Assembly: GCF_026340095.1 (NCBI RefSeq)
Contig: NZ_JAPEPO010000001.1
Location: forward strand, 6,162,001-6,226,000
DNA from: Streptomyces sp. NBC_01446
GTDB lineage: Bacteria > Actinomycetota > Actinomycetes > Streptomycetales > Streptomycetaceae
Reading direction: 5' to 3'
DNA length: 64,000 nt
The translations under genes were made by a program, and so were the position numbers. Below the pieces are notes generated by a model. That model was not told the DNA's origin. It did no database searches and saw only the letters and a list, made by a program, of their open reading frames with translations. Position 1 is the first letter of the stretch; each line of letters starts with the position of its first letter. Below, piece by piece: positions 10,110 to 18,419 of this stretch.

Positions 10110-11783
10110 CTAGAGGCTCGCGGGCTCGGGCGCAGTGCCCCGGCCGGAAGCGGGCACGTCCGGGACCGACTCGGGCAGACCCTTCGCGTCGGGACGCAGC
10201 GTGGCCACGGAGACGGCGGTGAACGCGGCGACCATCGCCGCCATGAGCAGATAGGTGGGCGCGAAGCCGAGACTGTCGTAGCCGATGCCGGCCAACGGGG
10301 AGATGATCGCCGCGCCGAGCTGCGCCGCGAGCTGGAAGCCGACGAGGTAGATCGAGGACGACAGGCGGGACTCGAAGTGCCGGTTGATGTACTTGAAGAT
10401 CGCGATCAGCATGATCGGCAGCTCGGCCGCGTGCATCAGCTTGACCGCCGAGATCGCCATGGGGTCGGTGACCAGGCCGGAGAGGCCGATGCGGGTGGCC
10501 ATGACGAAGCCGGACAGGAGCAGTGACCGCTTCGGGCCGAGCCGGTTGACGAGGAACGGCGCGAGGGCCATGCCACCGGCCTCCAGGAAGACCTGGAAGG
10601 AGTTCAGGTCGCTGTACATCTGGTTGCCCTCGGCCTCGGTGCTGAAGAGCGACGAGAAGTACGAGGGGAACATCTGGTCGTACGTGTTGTACGTCGCCGT
10701 CACCGCGACCACGAAGAGCAGCAGCCCCCAGAACGCCGGATAGCGCAGCAGGGAACGCGCGTCGGCGAGCGAGACCGATGAGGCGGCGGCGTCCACGGCG
10801 GCGGTGCGGCGGCCGTCCGTGACACGGATCGCGGCGATGAGGGCGACGAAGACGGCGGCGGAGACGGACGCCGCCCAGAAGTTGAGCTTGGGGTCGATGT
10901 TGAACAGTCGCCCGGCGAAGAACGTCGCGGCGGCCCACCCCAGCGAGCCGAACATGCGGGCCCGGCCGAACTCGAACCCGTGAAAGCGACCGAGCCGCTC
11001 GGTGTAGCTCTCCAGGGTGGCGACGGCGACCGCGAAGGCCATGGCCAGATAGACGGAGCCGGCGACGAGGCCGAGCGCGAAGTGGGTCTTGAGCAGGGGC
11101 CCGTAGACATAGATGTACATGGGGCCGACCAGCAGCATCAGGCCGCCGATCCAGTACAGAAGGTTCTTGCGCAGACCCAGTTTGTCCTGGACGTAGCCGT
11201 AGAGGGGCATGGTCAGCAGACAGCCGACGGCGTTGGCACTGATGACGAGGGAACTACGGCCCGCCGAGAGGCCGATGTCCTGGGTGAGCCAGATCGAGAA
11301 CAGCGACCAGGACAGTGACCAGGTCACGAAGAACATGAAGAGCGCGGCACTGGCAAGCGTGAAGTTCACACGCCGGCGGCTTGCGGCGGTGGGGGCGGAG
11401 GCCGACGCGGGCGCGGTGGCCGTGGGGAGGCCGGTGCCGGGGCCTGCGGCGCCCGGGGTGCCCAGTGCGCCCGGGGTGGCGATGACCGCCGCGGGAACGG
11501 CTGCGTCGGAGGCGGCGGCGCCGGTGACGCCCGGGGTGGCGGCGGTGCCCGCCAGAAATGCGGCGTCCGTGGGGACTGCGGCGTCCGAGGGGACTGCGGC
11601 GTCCGTGGGGACTGTGGTGCCGGGGACCGTGGTGTCAGTGGCGTCCGCTGTGGGGACAGCTGCGGCGGGGACGTCAATGGTGGCGGTCGTGGGGACCGTG
11701 GCGCCGGTTCCCGTGTGGGCGACGGGGGATACGGGGTGGGCCGCCGTGGCGGGTCCGGGTCCTGGCGTCGTCTGGTCGGTCAT
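10110..11783 (-). CDS. LacY/CscB-type oligosaccharide:H+ symporter (probable sucrose permease)
   Basis: A 557-residue MFS protein, clearly of the LacY family. Matches by eye to E. coli LacY include DKLGLRKNLLYWIGG, FEFGRARMFGSLGW, NSFQVFLEAGGMALAP, the helix IX Arg (ATRIGLSG) and the helix X His/Glu pair (KLMHAAELPIML). The LacY Asp237/Lys358 charge pair is replaced (YNTYDQ has Asn; the helix XI Lys is absent), as in the sucrose permease CscB. Residues 1-137 are an unusual Ala/Thr/Pro/Val-rich extension before the first helix. The ATG at 11783 is chosen for GAAGGAG eight bases upstream. Imports sucrose or a similar sugar with protons; divergent from the GH32 gene. Confidence 0.85.
   Translation of the reverse strand: MTDQTTPGPGPATAAHPVSPVAHTGTGATVPTTATIDVPAAAVPTADATDTTVPGTTVPTDAAVPSDAAVPTDAAFLAGTAATPGVTGAAASDAAVPAAVIATPGALGTPGAAGPGTGLPTATAPASASAPTAASRRRVNFTLASAALFMFFVTWSLSWSLFSIWLTQDIGLSAGRSSLVISANAVGCLLTMPLYGYVQDKLGLRKNLLYWIGGLMLLVGPMYIYVYGPLLKTHFALGLVAGSVYLAMAFAVAVATLESYTERLGRFHGFEFGRARMFGSLGWAAATFFAGRLFNIDPKLNFWAASVSAAVFVALIAAIRVTDGRRTAAVDAAASSVSLADARSLLRYPAFWGLLLFVVAVTATYNTYDQMFPSYFSSLFSTEAEGNQMYSDLNSFQVFLEAGGMALAPFLVNRLGPKRSLLLSGFVMATRIGLSGLVTDPMAISAVKLMHAAELPIMLIAIFKYINRHFESRLSSSIYLVGFQLAAQLGAAIISPLAGIGYDSLGFAPTYLLMAAMVAAFTAVSVATLRPDAKGLPESVPDVPASGRGTAPEPASL
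11565..11618. repeat. 18-bp tandem repeats in the permease gene
   Basis: Three consecutive 18-base units (GTCCGTGGGGACTGCGGC and variants) encode part of the low-complexity N-terminal extension (DAAVPS/DAAVPT). The unit length keeps the frame. Confidence 0.75.
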
Positions 11784-11849
11784 CTGCTGCGCTCCTTCGC
11801 GCCTGTCGCGCTGACTCATGATGCCGGAACGCGAGCTTCCGGCAGAGAC

Positions 11850-11887
11850 CTAACACGTGCTAGATGGCTGCAACTATCACGTGTTAG
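11850..11887. promoter_or_regulatory. Paired LacI-family operators
   Basis: Two near-palindromes centred on CACGTG: CTAACACGTGCTAG (11850-11863) and CTATCACGTGTTAG (11874-11887), 24 bp centre to centre. They also form a larger inverted repeat, ACCTAACACGTG with CACGTGTTAGGT. They lie between the divergent permease and hydrolase genes. The likely ligand is the LacI regulator at 13418-14461. Confidence 0.75.
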
Positions 11888-11953
11888 GTTCGTTAAATCA
11901 AGGTTCCGGCGGCATGACGATCAGCCGGACTCAGCGAACAGGGAGCCGACGAC

Positions 11954-13345
11954 ATGGCCGCCGACATGGCTGACCGCAACGCGCCCCGCCACCACGTCAG
12001 GCCCGCCGCGGGGCAGTGGTGCAACGACCCCAACGGCCCGGTCTTCAGCAACGGCCGCTACCACCTCTTCTTCCAGCACAACCCCGGCGCGCCCGTGTGG
12101 GGCGACATCCACTGGGGCCACGCCTCAAGCCCCGACCTGGTGCGCTGGACCGACCACGGCATCGCGCTCACGCCCACCCCCGGAACCCGGGACGAGATGG
12201 GCGTCTGGTCGGGCTGCGCGGTCGTGGACGACGGGGTGCCGACCGCCGTCTACACCGGCATGGACCGCCACGACGGCATCGGTTCCGTCATGCTCGCCCG
12301 CGCCACGGACCCGGACGTCACGACGTTCAAGGCGGAACCCGAACCCGTCGTCCCCGGCCCGCCGGCCGGCCTCGACCTGACCGCGTTCCGCGACCCCTAC
12401 GTCTTCACGCACGAGGGGCAGCGCTGGGCCGTCGTGGGAGCGGGGCACCGCGGGGGTCTGCCCGACGTCCTGCTCTACCGCGTCGACGCACTGACCGACT
12501 GGACGTACGCGGGCTCGCTGATCGACGGGACCGACCCGGTCGCCGCGCGCCGAGCCGCTCCGGCCGCCGCCTGGGAGTGCCCGGCCCTGCTGCCCGCGGG
12601 TGACGGCCGCTGGGTGCTTCTGCTCTCGCTCTGGATCGACGACATCACGTACGCGACCAGCTATCTGACCGGCGAGCTGCGCCCCACGGCGGACGGTGGC
12701 CTGCGCTTCGTCGCGGAGGCGGGGTCCGGGGGAGTGCTCGACCACGGACGCGACTTCTACGCCCCGACCGCCCTGGTCGAGGGAGACCGCACCCTCGTGT
12801 GGGGGTGGAGCTGGGAGTCGCGCACGGAGGCCGAGTCCGTGGCGGCGGGCTGGGCCGGGTGCCTGTCGTATCCGCGCGAGCTCGGGCTGCACGCGGACGG
12901 CTCGCTGCGGGTGGCGCCCGCGCGGGAGTTGGCGGCGCTGCGGGGCACGCCGGTCCAGGTCGGCGACGGGCTCCCGGAGGCGTACGAAGTCGTACTCGAT
13001 GTCGCTGTGACGCAGCCGGACACCGAGGCCGAACTGCGGCTCGGTCCCGCCGTGGCGCTGCGCGTGAACCCCACCAGGGGCACCCTCACGCTCGACAGGA
13101 TCGGCGCTCCGGCGACGGCCACGCGTCCGTACCGGCGTTCGGACACGGTGACCGCGGCGACGGGAGCGGTGTCGCCGGGCGGGCGGCTGCGGGTGTTCGT
13201 GGACGGACCGCTGATCGAGGCGTTCTGGGACGACCGGGTGATGCTCACGGAAAAGGTCCACCCGGCTCCGGCCGGGCTGCTGTCAGCCGAAGTCACGCAG
13301 GGGGCAGGGGAGTTGACGGTGGAAGCGTGGGCGGTCGCGGACTGA
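11954..13345 (+). CDS. Glycoside hydrolase family 32, intracellular sucrose/fructan hydrolase
   Basis: A 463-residue beta-fructosidase. The nucleophile Asp25 is in WCNDPNG (22-28; most relatives have Met where Cys23 is). The transition-state stabiliser is FRDP (145-148), and the acid/base Glu208 is in WECP (207-210). A five-bladed propeller is followed by a C-terminal beta-sandwich (about 335-463). No signal peptide, so it acts on imported sugar: sucrose to glucose and fructose, feeding the PfkB kinase. The ATG has GGGAG eight bases upstream. Divergent from the permease gene with two LacI operators between them. Confidence 0.9.
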   Translation: MAADMADRNAPRHHVRPAAGQWCNDPNGPVFSNGRYHLFFQHNPGAPVWGDIHWGHASSPDLVRWTDHGIALTPTPGTRDEMGVWSGCAVVDDGVPTAVYTGMDRHDGIGSVMLARATDPDVTTFKAEPEPVVPGPPAGLDLTAFRDPYVFTHEGQRWAVVGAGHRGGLPDVLLYRVDALTDWTYAGSLIDGTDPVAARRAAPAAAWECPALLPAGDGRWVLLLSLWIDDITYATSYLTGELRPTADGGLRFVAEAGSGGVLDHGRDFYAPTALVEGDRTLVWGWSWESRTEAESVAAGWAGCLSYPRELGLHADGSLRVAPARELAALRGTPVQVGDGLPEAYEVVLDVAVTQPDTEAELRLGPAVALRVNPTRGTLTLDRIGAPATATRPYRRSDTVTAATGAVSPGGRLRVFVDGPLIEAFWDDRVMLTEKVHPAPAGLLSAEVTQGAGELTVEAWAVAD

Positions 13346-13417
13346 TCCCGGAGGGGTTGCGTACCCGTTCCCGAAAGGACTCCGTCATCCCGCGGGCTCA
13401 GTTGTCCACGGCCTCCG

Positions 13418-14461
13418 TCACCCCCGTCGCCCCGGCGCCACCACCGACGCCCGCTCGACCACAGGGCACTCCAGGACGCGCTGGGTCGCGGGGTCGACGT
13501 CCTCGTCCGCGGCCACCGAGTCCAGGAGCAGGTCCACCGCCGCCGCGCCCATCGCGTGGTGCGGCAGCGCGATCGTCGTGAGCGCCGGGACGAGGTGGTC
13601 GGCCATCTGGTCCTGGTCGTCGTAGCCGACCACCGACAGGTCGTCCGGTACGGAGATGCCGAGGCCCGCCGCGGCGAGCAACACGCCTGTGGCCACACGG
13701 TCGTTGGCGCAGACGATGCCCGTGGGGCGCGCGTCCGGATCCTCGGTGTCCAGGACGCGCAGCGCGCCCGCGTAGCCCTCGTCGATCTGCCAGCCCACCC
13801 GCAGCGTCCACTCGGGGCGGGCCTTCAGCCCGGCGGCGCGCAGCCCGTCGCCGAAGCCGCGGGCCCGGTCGGACGCCGCGATGTTGTCCGTCTCGCCACC
13901 GAGCAGCGCGATGTCGCGGTGGCCCGCCCGGATCAGCAGGTCGACGGCCGACCGGCCGCCCCCGCGCTCGTCCGCGACCACCGAGGCGTACGAACCGGGC
14001 TCGCGCGCCACGCAGTTGGCGAGCACGCACCGCTCGGGCGCCAGGGTCGACGGCACGCTCGTGCTGCGCATCGACATCGCGGCGTAGACGATTCCGTCGA
14101 CCCGTCGGGCCCGCAGCTCGGCGACGGCCTCGGCCTCCAGGGCGGGGTCCTTGCGGGATTCCAGGAGCAGCACCTGGTGGCCACGCGCGCGTGCCGCCTC
14201 CATGGCGCCGAGCACCATGCGCCCGGCGAAAGGGCTGGTCGCGATCTCGTCGCTGAGCATGCCGATGACCGCGCTGCGGCGGGTGCGCAGGGAACGGGCG
14301 ACCTCGTCCGGGCGGTAGCCGAGCTCGTCGGCCGCCGCCCTGATCCTCGCCTGGGTCCCGGCGGAGAGGTTGCCCTGCGCCCGGCCGCTGAAGACGAAGG
14401 ACACGGCGGCACGTGAGACGCCGGCCAGTTCGGCCACGTCGCGGGCGGTGGGACGGTTCAC
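13418..14461 (-). CDS. LacI family transcriptional regulator of the sucrose cassette
   Basis: 347 residues. N-terminal LacI helix-turn-helix (PTARDVAELAGVSRAAVSFV, 4-23) and hinge, then a periplasmic-binding-protein-like effector domain (SAVIGMLSDEI, RVDGIVYAA, GHRDIALLGG, GIVCANDRVATGV, LSVVGYDDQDQM). The GTG at 14461 has GGGAGAG upstream; the frame stays open to 14665 but that part is repeats. It faces the GH32 gene tail to tail. The CACGTG sites at 11850-11887 are the obvious operators; fructose or sucrose would be the inducer (inference from context). Confidence 0.9.
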   Translation of the reverse strand: MNRPTARDVAELAGVSRAAVSFVFSGRAQGNLSAGTQARIRAAADELGYRPDEVARSLRTRRSAVIGMLSDEIATSPFAGRMVLGAMEAARARGHQVLLLESRKDPALEAEAVAELRARRVDGIVYAAMSMRSTSVPSTLAPERCVLANCVAREPGSYASVVADERGGGRSAVDLLIRAGHRDIALLGGETDNIAASDRARGFGDGLRAAGLKARPEWTLRVGWQIDEGYAGALRVLDTEDPDARPTGIVCANDRVATGVLLAAAGLGISVPDDLSVVGYDDQDQMADHLVPALTTIALPHHAMGAAAVDLLLDSVAADEDVDPATQRVLECPVVERASVVAPGRRG

Positions 14462-14514
14462 GCGGTGCTCTCTCCCGGGGCGGCGGATGACGTCTGACGT
14501 CCGTACAGGATGCC

Positions 14515-14636
14515 GCAGAAGCGGGACGGCCAGGATGCTGCGGAAGAAGGACGGCCAGGACGGCGCGGAAGTAGGACGGCCAGGACGGCGCGGAAGTAGG
14601 AGGGTCGTGGTGCAGAAGAAGGGCGGCCCAGAAGCG
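14515..14636. repeat. 25-bp tandem repeats between lacI-type and Rieske genes
   Basis: Three good 25-base copies (14515-14539, 14540-14564, 14565-14589; for example GCGGAAGTAGGACGGCCAGG then ACGGC) are followed by two decayed ones to about 14636. The period is not a multiple of three and no protein starts here, so the array is non-coding. It takes up much of the 307-base gap between the divergent genes. The rest holds no further gene. Confidence 0.85.
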
Positions 14637-14768
14637 TACGGGTGTGGCCGGCACCAGGGTCCCACGAGGCGCCATCCGCCCCACCGGTATCGTCGGATCT
14701 GTCACCGATGTGCGCCTTGGCGTGCAGCGGTCCACCGCGCCCCGCCCCGACCGACCCCTGGAGTCCCC

Positions 14769-15194
14769 ATGCCCGGCACGTCGCCCGCCCGCCGAACCGT
14801 GCTGCGGGGTGCCGCCCTCGCCGGGACCGCGGGGCTCGGGATCGCCGCCTGCTCGCCGGGCGGGTCGGGGAGCCGCGCGGAGTCGGCGGCGACGGCACCG
14901 GTCGACCTCGGCAAGGCCGACGAGGTGCCCGTGGGCGGCGTCAAGCTGTACCGGGACGAGAACGTGGTGGTCAGCCGTCTGTCGGCCGACAAGTACGCCG
15001 CGTTCAGCACCATCTGCACGCACGCGGGGTGCCCCATCGGCATGCTGGAGGGCACGGAGCTCACCTGCTCCTGCCACGGCAGCAAGTTCGACGCCACGAA
15101 CGGCAAGGTGCTGCACGACCCGGCGACCCGGCCGCTGGCGAAGGTGCCGGTCGAGGTGAAGAACGGCAAGATCGTCGCGGGCCCGGCGGCCTGA
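14769..15194 (+). CDS. Tat-exported Rieske [2Fe-2S] lipoprotein
   Basis: 141 residues. The N-terminus has a twin-arginine signal (RRTVLRG, about 8-14) leading to a lipobox (GIAAC, Cys about 28), so the protein is expected to be folded inside, exported by Tat and lipid-anchored outside the membrane. The Rieske cluster ligands are CTHAGCP (Cys/His) and CSCHGS (Cys/His), spaced by about 15 residues. The rest is a small beta-rich domain ending VKNGKIVAGPA. It is too short and lacks the transmembrane part of the bc1 Rieske subunit, so it is a stand-alone electron carrier; the partner is unknown. CTGGAG precedes the ATG. Confidence 0.88.
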   Translation: MPGTSPARRTVLRGAALAGTAGLGIAACSPGGSGSRAESAATAPVDLGKADEVPVGGVKLYRDENVVVSRLSADKYAAFSTICTHAGCPIGMLEGTELTCSCHGSKFDATNGKVLHDPATRPLAKVPVEVKNGKIVAGPAA

Positions 15195-15229
15195 CCGGAC
15201 CTGGATCCCGATCGGCCCCACCCCGTAGA

Positions 15230-16180
15230 TCAGCCCTCCCAGTCCCACCCGATCCCCAGGATCCCGGCCCGCACCTGTGGCTCCACCACGTGGACCGCGC
15301 GGTGGCTCGCGCTGAGCGGCAGGTCCTGACGGCCGCCGCGCGGGGCCGCCGCCGAGTGCTGGGTGAAGCGGTGACAGCGCACGGGCAGGACGCCCTCGGT
15401 GAACCTGACCTGGAGCGCGTACTGCCCGCCCGCGAAGCCGAAGCCGCGCAGGTACTCCGACGCGGGGCCCGCCGTGCCGTCCTCGAAGCCGTAGCGGAAG
15501 AGGAACGTGTCGCCCGCCCGCAGCCGCGCGTCGAAGAGCAGCTCCGCCACGACGACGCCCGTTCCCCGGTGCCTCCGCACCCGCCCCGTGCGGCAGTTCT
15601 CCAGGGCGCGCACCGAGACGTGATCCGTGCTGCATCCCGGGTCTCCGCGGTGGACGGCCACGTAGCGGTCCACGCCGTCCTGGTGGGCGCGCACGATGTG
15701 CTGGGAGTCGAGGCCGAGGAGTTCGCGGCGCGCCCCGATCCGCACCCGCTCGTGATGGCCGACCGTGTGCAGGCCGCCGTCCGGGGACGAACCGAGCTCG
15801 GCGAGGAACTGTTCGAGGACGCCCGAGGCCTCGACGAGCGAGCGGTAGGAGCGGGTCGAGGGGCGCCGGCGGGCCGCGTGTTCCTCGTCCTTGGCGAGGA
15901 GCCGGATCAGGGACTCGTCGGGCAGGTCCAGGATCTCCTCCAGCGCGCGCACGGCACGGAGGGACTCGGTGCGCTGCGGGCGCCTGGCCCCCTGCTGCCA
16001 GTAGCTCAGACTGGTGACGCCGACCGTGACACCGTGGCGGGTCAGATGGTGCTGCACGCGGTGCAGCGGCAGCCCGCGCGCGGTGATCGCGGCCCGCAGG
16101 GCGACATGGAAGGGCCCCGCACGCAGGGCCGTCTCCAGCGCGGGCGCGCCGGTGTCCGCGTGCTGTGTGCCGTACGACAT
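15230..16180 (-). CDS. Helix-turn-helix protein, XRE-like, unknown role
   Basis: 316 residues. The N-terminal third looks like a Cro/C1-type domain: ALRAAITARGLPLHRVQHHL followed by TVGVTSLSYWQQGARRP (about 30-70). The remainder (about 110-316) is beta-rich and not recognised; it contains FLFRYGFEDGTAGP and ends WDWEG. Proteins of this layout are common in Streptomyces next to uvrC, to my recollection, without known function. The ATG at 16180 is used because GGAGG lies seven bases upstream; an ATG at 16204 is possible. Divergent from uvrC and convergent with the Rieske gene. Confidence 0.65.
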   Translation of the reverse strand: MSYGTQHADTGAPALETALRAGPFHVALRAAITARGLPLHRVQHHLTRHGVTVGVTSLSYWQQGARRPQRTESLRAVRALEEILDLPDESLIRLLAKDEEHAARRRPSTRSYRSLVEASGVLEQFLAELGSSPDGGLHTVGHHERVRIGARRELLGLDSQHIVRAHQDGVDRYVAVHRGDPGCSTDHVSVRALENCRTGRVRRHRGTGVVVAELLFDARLRAGDTFLFRYGFEDGTAGPASEYLRGFGFAGGQYALQVRFTEGVLPVRCHRFTQHSAAAPRGGRQDLPLSASHRAVHVVEPQVRAGILGIGWDWEG

Positions 16181-16349
16181 CCAGGGCCCTCCCCCGTGCA
16201 TCCTCACATTGGCCGTGCGGCCGGGGCGTGCGCGGCCCCCAATTCACCCGGCATTGAAGCGTGTTGATCTGCACCGGACAAGACTCGATGCGCAACCGTC
16301 TGGTCCGGCGGGCGGCGGGACCGCTCCGGGAAACGCGTGGGCAACCTCA

Positions 16350-16372
16350 CTGTCGGTGGCCGCAAGTAGGGT
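16350..16372 (+). promoter_or_regulatory. PafBC-type DNA-damage promoter of uvrC
   Basis: CTGTCGGTG (16350-16358), eight bases, then TAGGGT (16367-16372). This fits the RecA-independent actinobacterial damage promoter TTGTCRGTG-N8-TAnnnT. The predicted start falls on the A of the uvrC ATG (16380), giving a leaderless mRNA. Confidence 0.75.
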
Positions 16373-16379
16373 GTGTGAC

Positions 16380-18419
16380 ATGGCCGACCCCTCCAGCTAC
16401 CGCCCCCAGCCGGGACAGATCCCGGACTCCCCAGGGGTGTACAGGTTCCGTGACGAGCACCGCCGGGTGATCTACGTCGGGAAGGCGAAAAGCCTGCGCC
16501 ACCGCCTGGCCAACTACTTCCAGGACCTGGCGAACCTGCACCCCCGCACCCGCACGATGGTCACCACGGCCGCGTCCGTGGAGTGGACCGTGGTGTCCAC
16601 GGAGGTCGAGGCACTCCAGCTGGAGTACTCCTGGATCAAGGAGTACGACCCCCGGTTCAACGTCAAGTACCGCGACGACAAGAGCTATCCGTACCTCGCG
16701 GTGACGATGAACGAGGAGTTCCCGCGCGTGCAGGTCATGCGCGGCCAGAAGAAGAAGGGCGTGCGCTACTTCGGTCCCTATGGGCACGCCTGGGCCATCC
16801 GCGACACCGTCGACCTGCTGCTGCGCGTCTTCCCGGTCCGCACCTGCTCCGCCGGCGTCTTCAAGAACGCCGCCCGCACCGGCCGCCCCTGCCTCCTCGG
16901 CTACATCGGCAAGTGCTCGGCCCCCTGCGTGGGCCGCGTCTCGCCCGAGGAGCATCGCGAACTGGCCGAGGACTTCTGCGACTTCATGGCCGGCCGTACC
17001 GGCACGTACATCCGCCGTCTCGAGAAGGACATGACGGACGCCGCCGAGGAGATGGAGTACGAGCGCGCCGCGCGCCTGCGTGACGACATAGAGGCCCTGC
17101 GCAAGGCGATGGAGAAGAGCGCCGTCGTCCTCGCCGACGCCACGGACGCCGACCTGATCGCCCTCGCCGAGGACGAGCTGGAGGCCGCCGTGCAGATCTT
17201 CCATGTGCGGGGCGGGCGCGTGCGCGGCCAGCGTGGCTGGGTCACGGACAAGGTCGAGGCGGTCACCAGCGGTGACCTCGTCGAGCACGCGCTCCAGCAG
17301 CTGTACGGCGAGGAGCGCGGGGACGCCGTGCCCAAGGAGGTCCTCGTGCCCGCGCTGCCCGAGCCCCTGGAACCCGTACAGGAGTGGCTCACCACGCGCC
17401 GCGGGTCGAACGTGTCGCTGAGGATCCCGCAGCGCGGCGACAAGAAGGCCCTCATGGAGACGGTCCACAGGAACGCGCAGCAGGCGCTCGCGCTCCACAA
17501 GACCAAGCGCGCCTCCGACCTCACCACGCGCTCGCGCGCCCTCGAGGAGATCGCCGCGGCTCTCGAGCTGGACAGCGCCCCGCTGCGCATCGAGTGCTAC
17601 GACATCTCCCACCTCCAGGGCGACGACGTCGTGGCCTCCATGGTCGTCTTCGAGGACGGCCTGGCCAGGAAGAGCGAGTACCGGCGCTTCCAGATCAAGG
17701 GCTTCGAGGGGCAGGACGACGTCCGCTCCATGCACGAGGTGCTCACGCGCCGGTTCAAGCGCTATCTGGCGGCGCAGGAGAAGTCGGGGGAGTGGTCCGA
17801 CGCCGAGCCGGCGGACGAGGACGGTCCGCTCGAGTCCCGTCTCACCGAGGACGACGGCCGCCCCAAGCGGTTCGCGTACCCTCCCCAGCTGGTCGTCGTC
17901 GACGGCGGGCAGCCGCAGGTGGCTGCGGCCAAGCGGGCGCTCGACGAGCTGGGCATCGACGACATCGCGGTGTGCGGCCTGGCCAAGCGCCTCGAAGAGG
18001 TCTGGGTGCCCGACGAGGACGACCCGGTGATCCTGCCGCGCACCAGCGAAGGGCTCTACCTTCTGCAGCGCGTACGTGACGAGGCGCACCGCTTCGCGAT
18101 CACGTACCAGCGCACCAAGCGGGCCAAGCGCTTCAAGGCCGGGCCGCTCGACGAGGTGCCCGGCCTCGGGGACGCGCGCAAGCAGGCCCTGATCAAGCAC
18201 TTCGGTTCGGTGAAGCGCCTGCGATCGGCCACAATCGATCAGATCTGCGAGGTTCCCGGCATAGGCCTCAAGACGGCAGAGACGATCGTGGCGGCCTTCG
18301 CACGCGCGGAGCCCGCCGCACCGGCCGTGAACACGGCCACAGGAGAGATCATTGAAGACGAGGACCCCACGGCCACGGCCGCGGCCACCTCGGAAGGACG
18401 ACGGGGGCAGGAGCCATGA
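16380..18419 (+). CDS. uvrC: Excinuclease ABC subunit C
   Basis: Dual-incision nuclease of nucleotide excision repair. 679 residues. GIY-YIG domain at about 14-95 (DSPGVYRF, VIYVGKAKSLRHRL) cuts 3' of the lesion. The Cys cluster (CLLGYIGKCSAPC) lies near 173-185. The UVR domain (about 210-245) binds UvrB. The RNase H-like domain (about 390-580; RIECYDISHLQGDD, LVVVDGGQPQVAAA) cuts 5'. Helix-hairpin-helix (VPGLGDARKQALIKHFGS, VPGIGLKTAETIV) at the end. A GTG three codons upstream is the alternative start. The stop overlaps rapZ by ATGA. The Tyr-rich insert between domains is acidic (WSDAEPADEDGP). Confidence 0.97.
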   Translation: MADPSSYRPQPGQIPDSPGVYRFRDEHRRVIYVGKAKSLRHRLANYFQDLANLHPRTRTMVTTAASVEWTVVSTEVEALQLEYSWIKEYDPRFNVKYRDDKSYPYLAVTMNEEFPRVQVMRGQKKKGVRYFGPYGHAWAIRDTVDLLLRVFPVRTCSAGVFKNAARTGRPCLLGYIGKCSAPCVGRVSPEEHRELAEDFCDFMAGRTGTYIRRLEKDMTDAAEEMEYERAARLRDDIEALRKAMEKSAVVLADATDADLIALAEDELEAAVQIFHVRGGRVRGQRGWVTDKVEAVTSGDLVEHALQQLYGEERGDAVPKEVLVPALPEPLEPVQEWLTTRRGSNVSLRIPQRGDKKALMETVHRNAQQALALHKTKRASDLTTRSRALEEIAAALELDSAPLRIECYDISHLQGDDVVASMVVFEDGLARKSEYRRFQIKGFEGQDDVRSMHEVLTRRFKRYLAAQEKSGEWSDAEPADEDGPLESRLTEDDGRPKRFAYPPQLVVVDGGQPQVAAAKRALDELGIDDIAVCGLAKRLEEVWVPDEDDPVILPRTSEGLYLLQRVRDEAHRFAITYQRTKRAKRFKAGPLDEVPGLGDARKQALIKHFGSVKRLRSATIDQICEVPGIGLKTAETIVAAFARAEPAAPAVNTATGEIIEDEDPTATAAATSEGRRGQEP

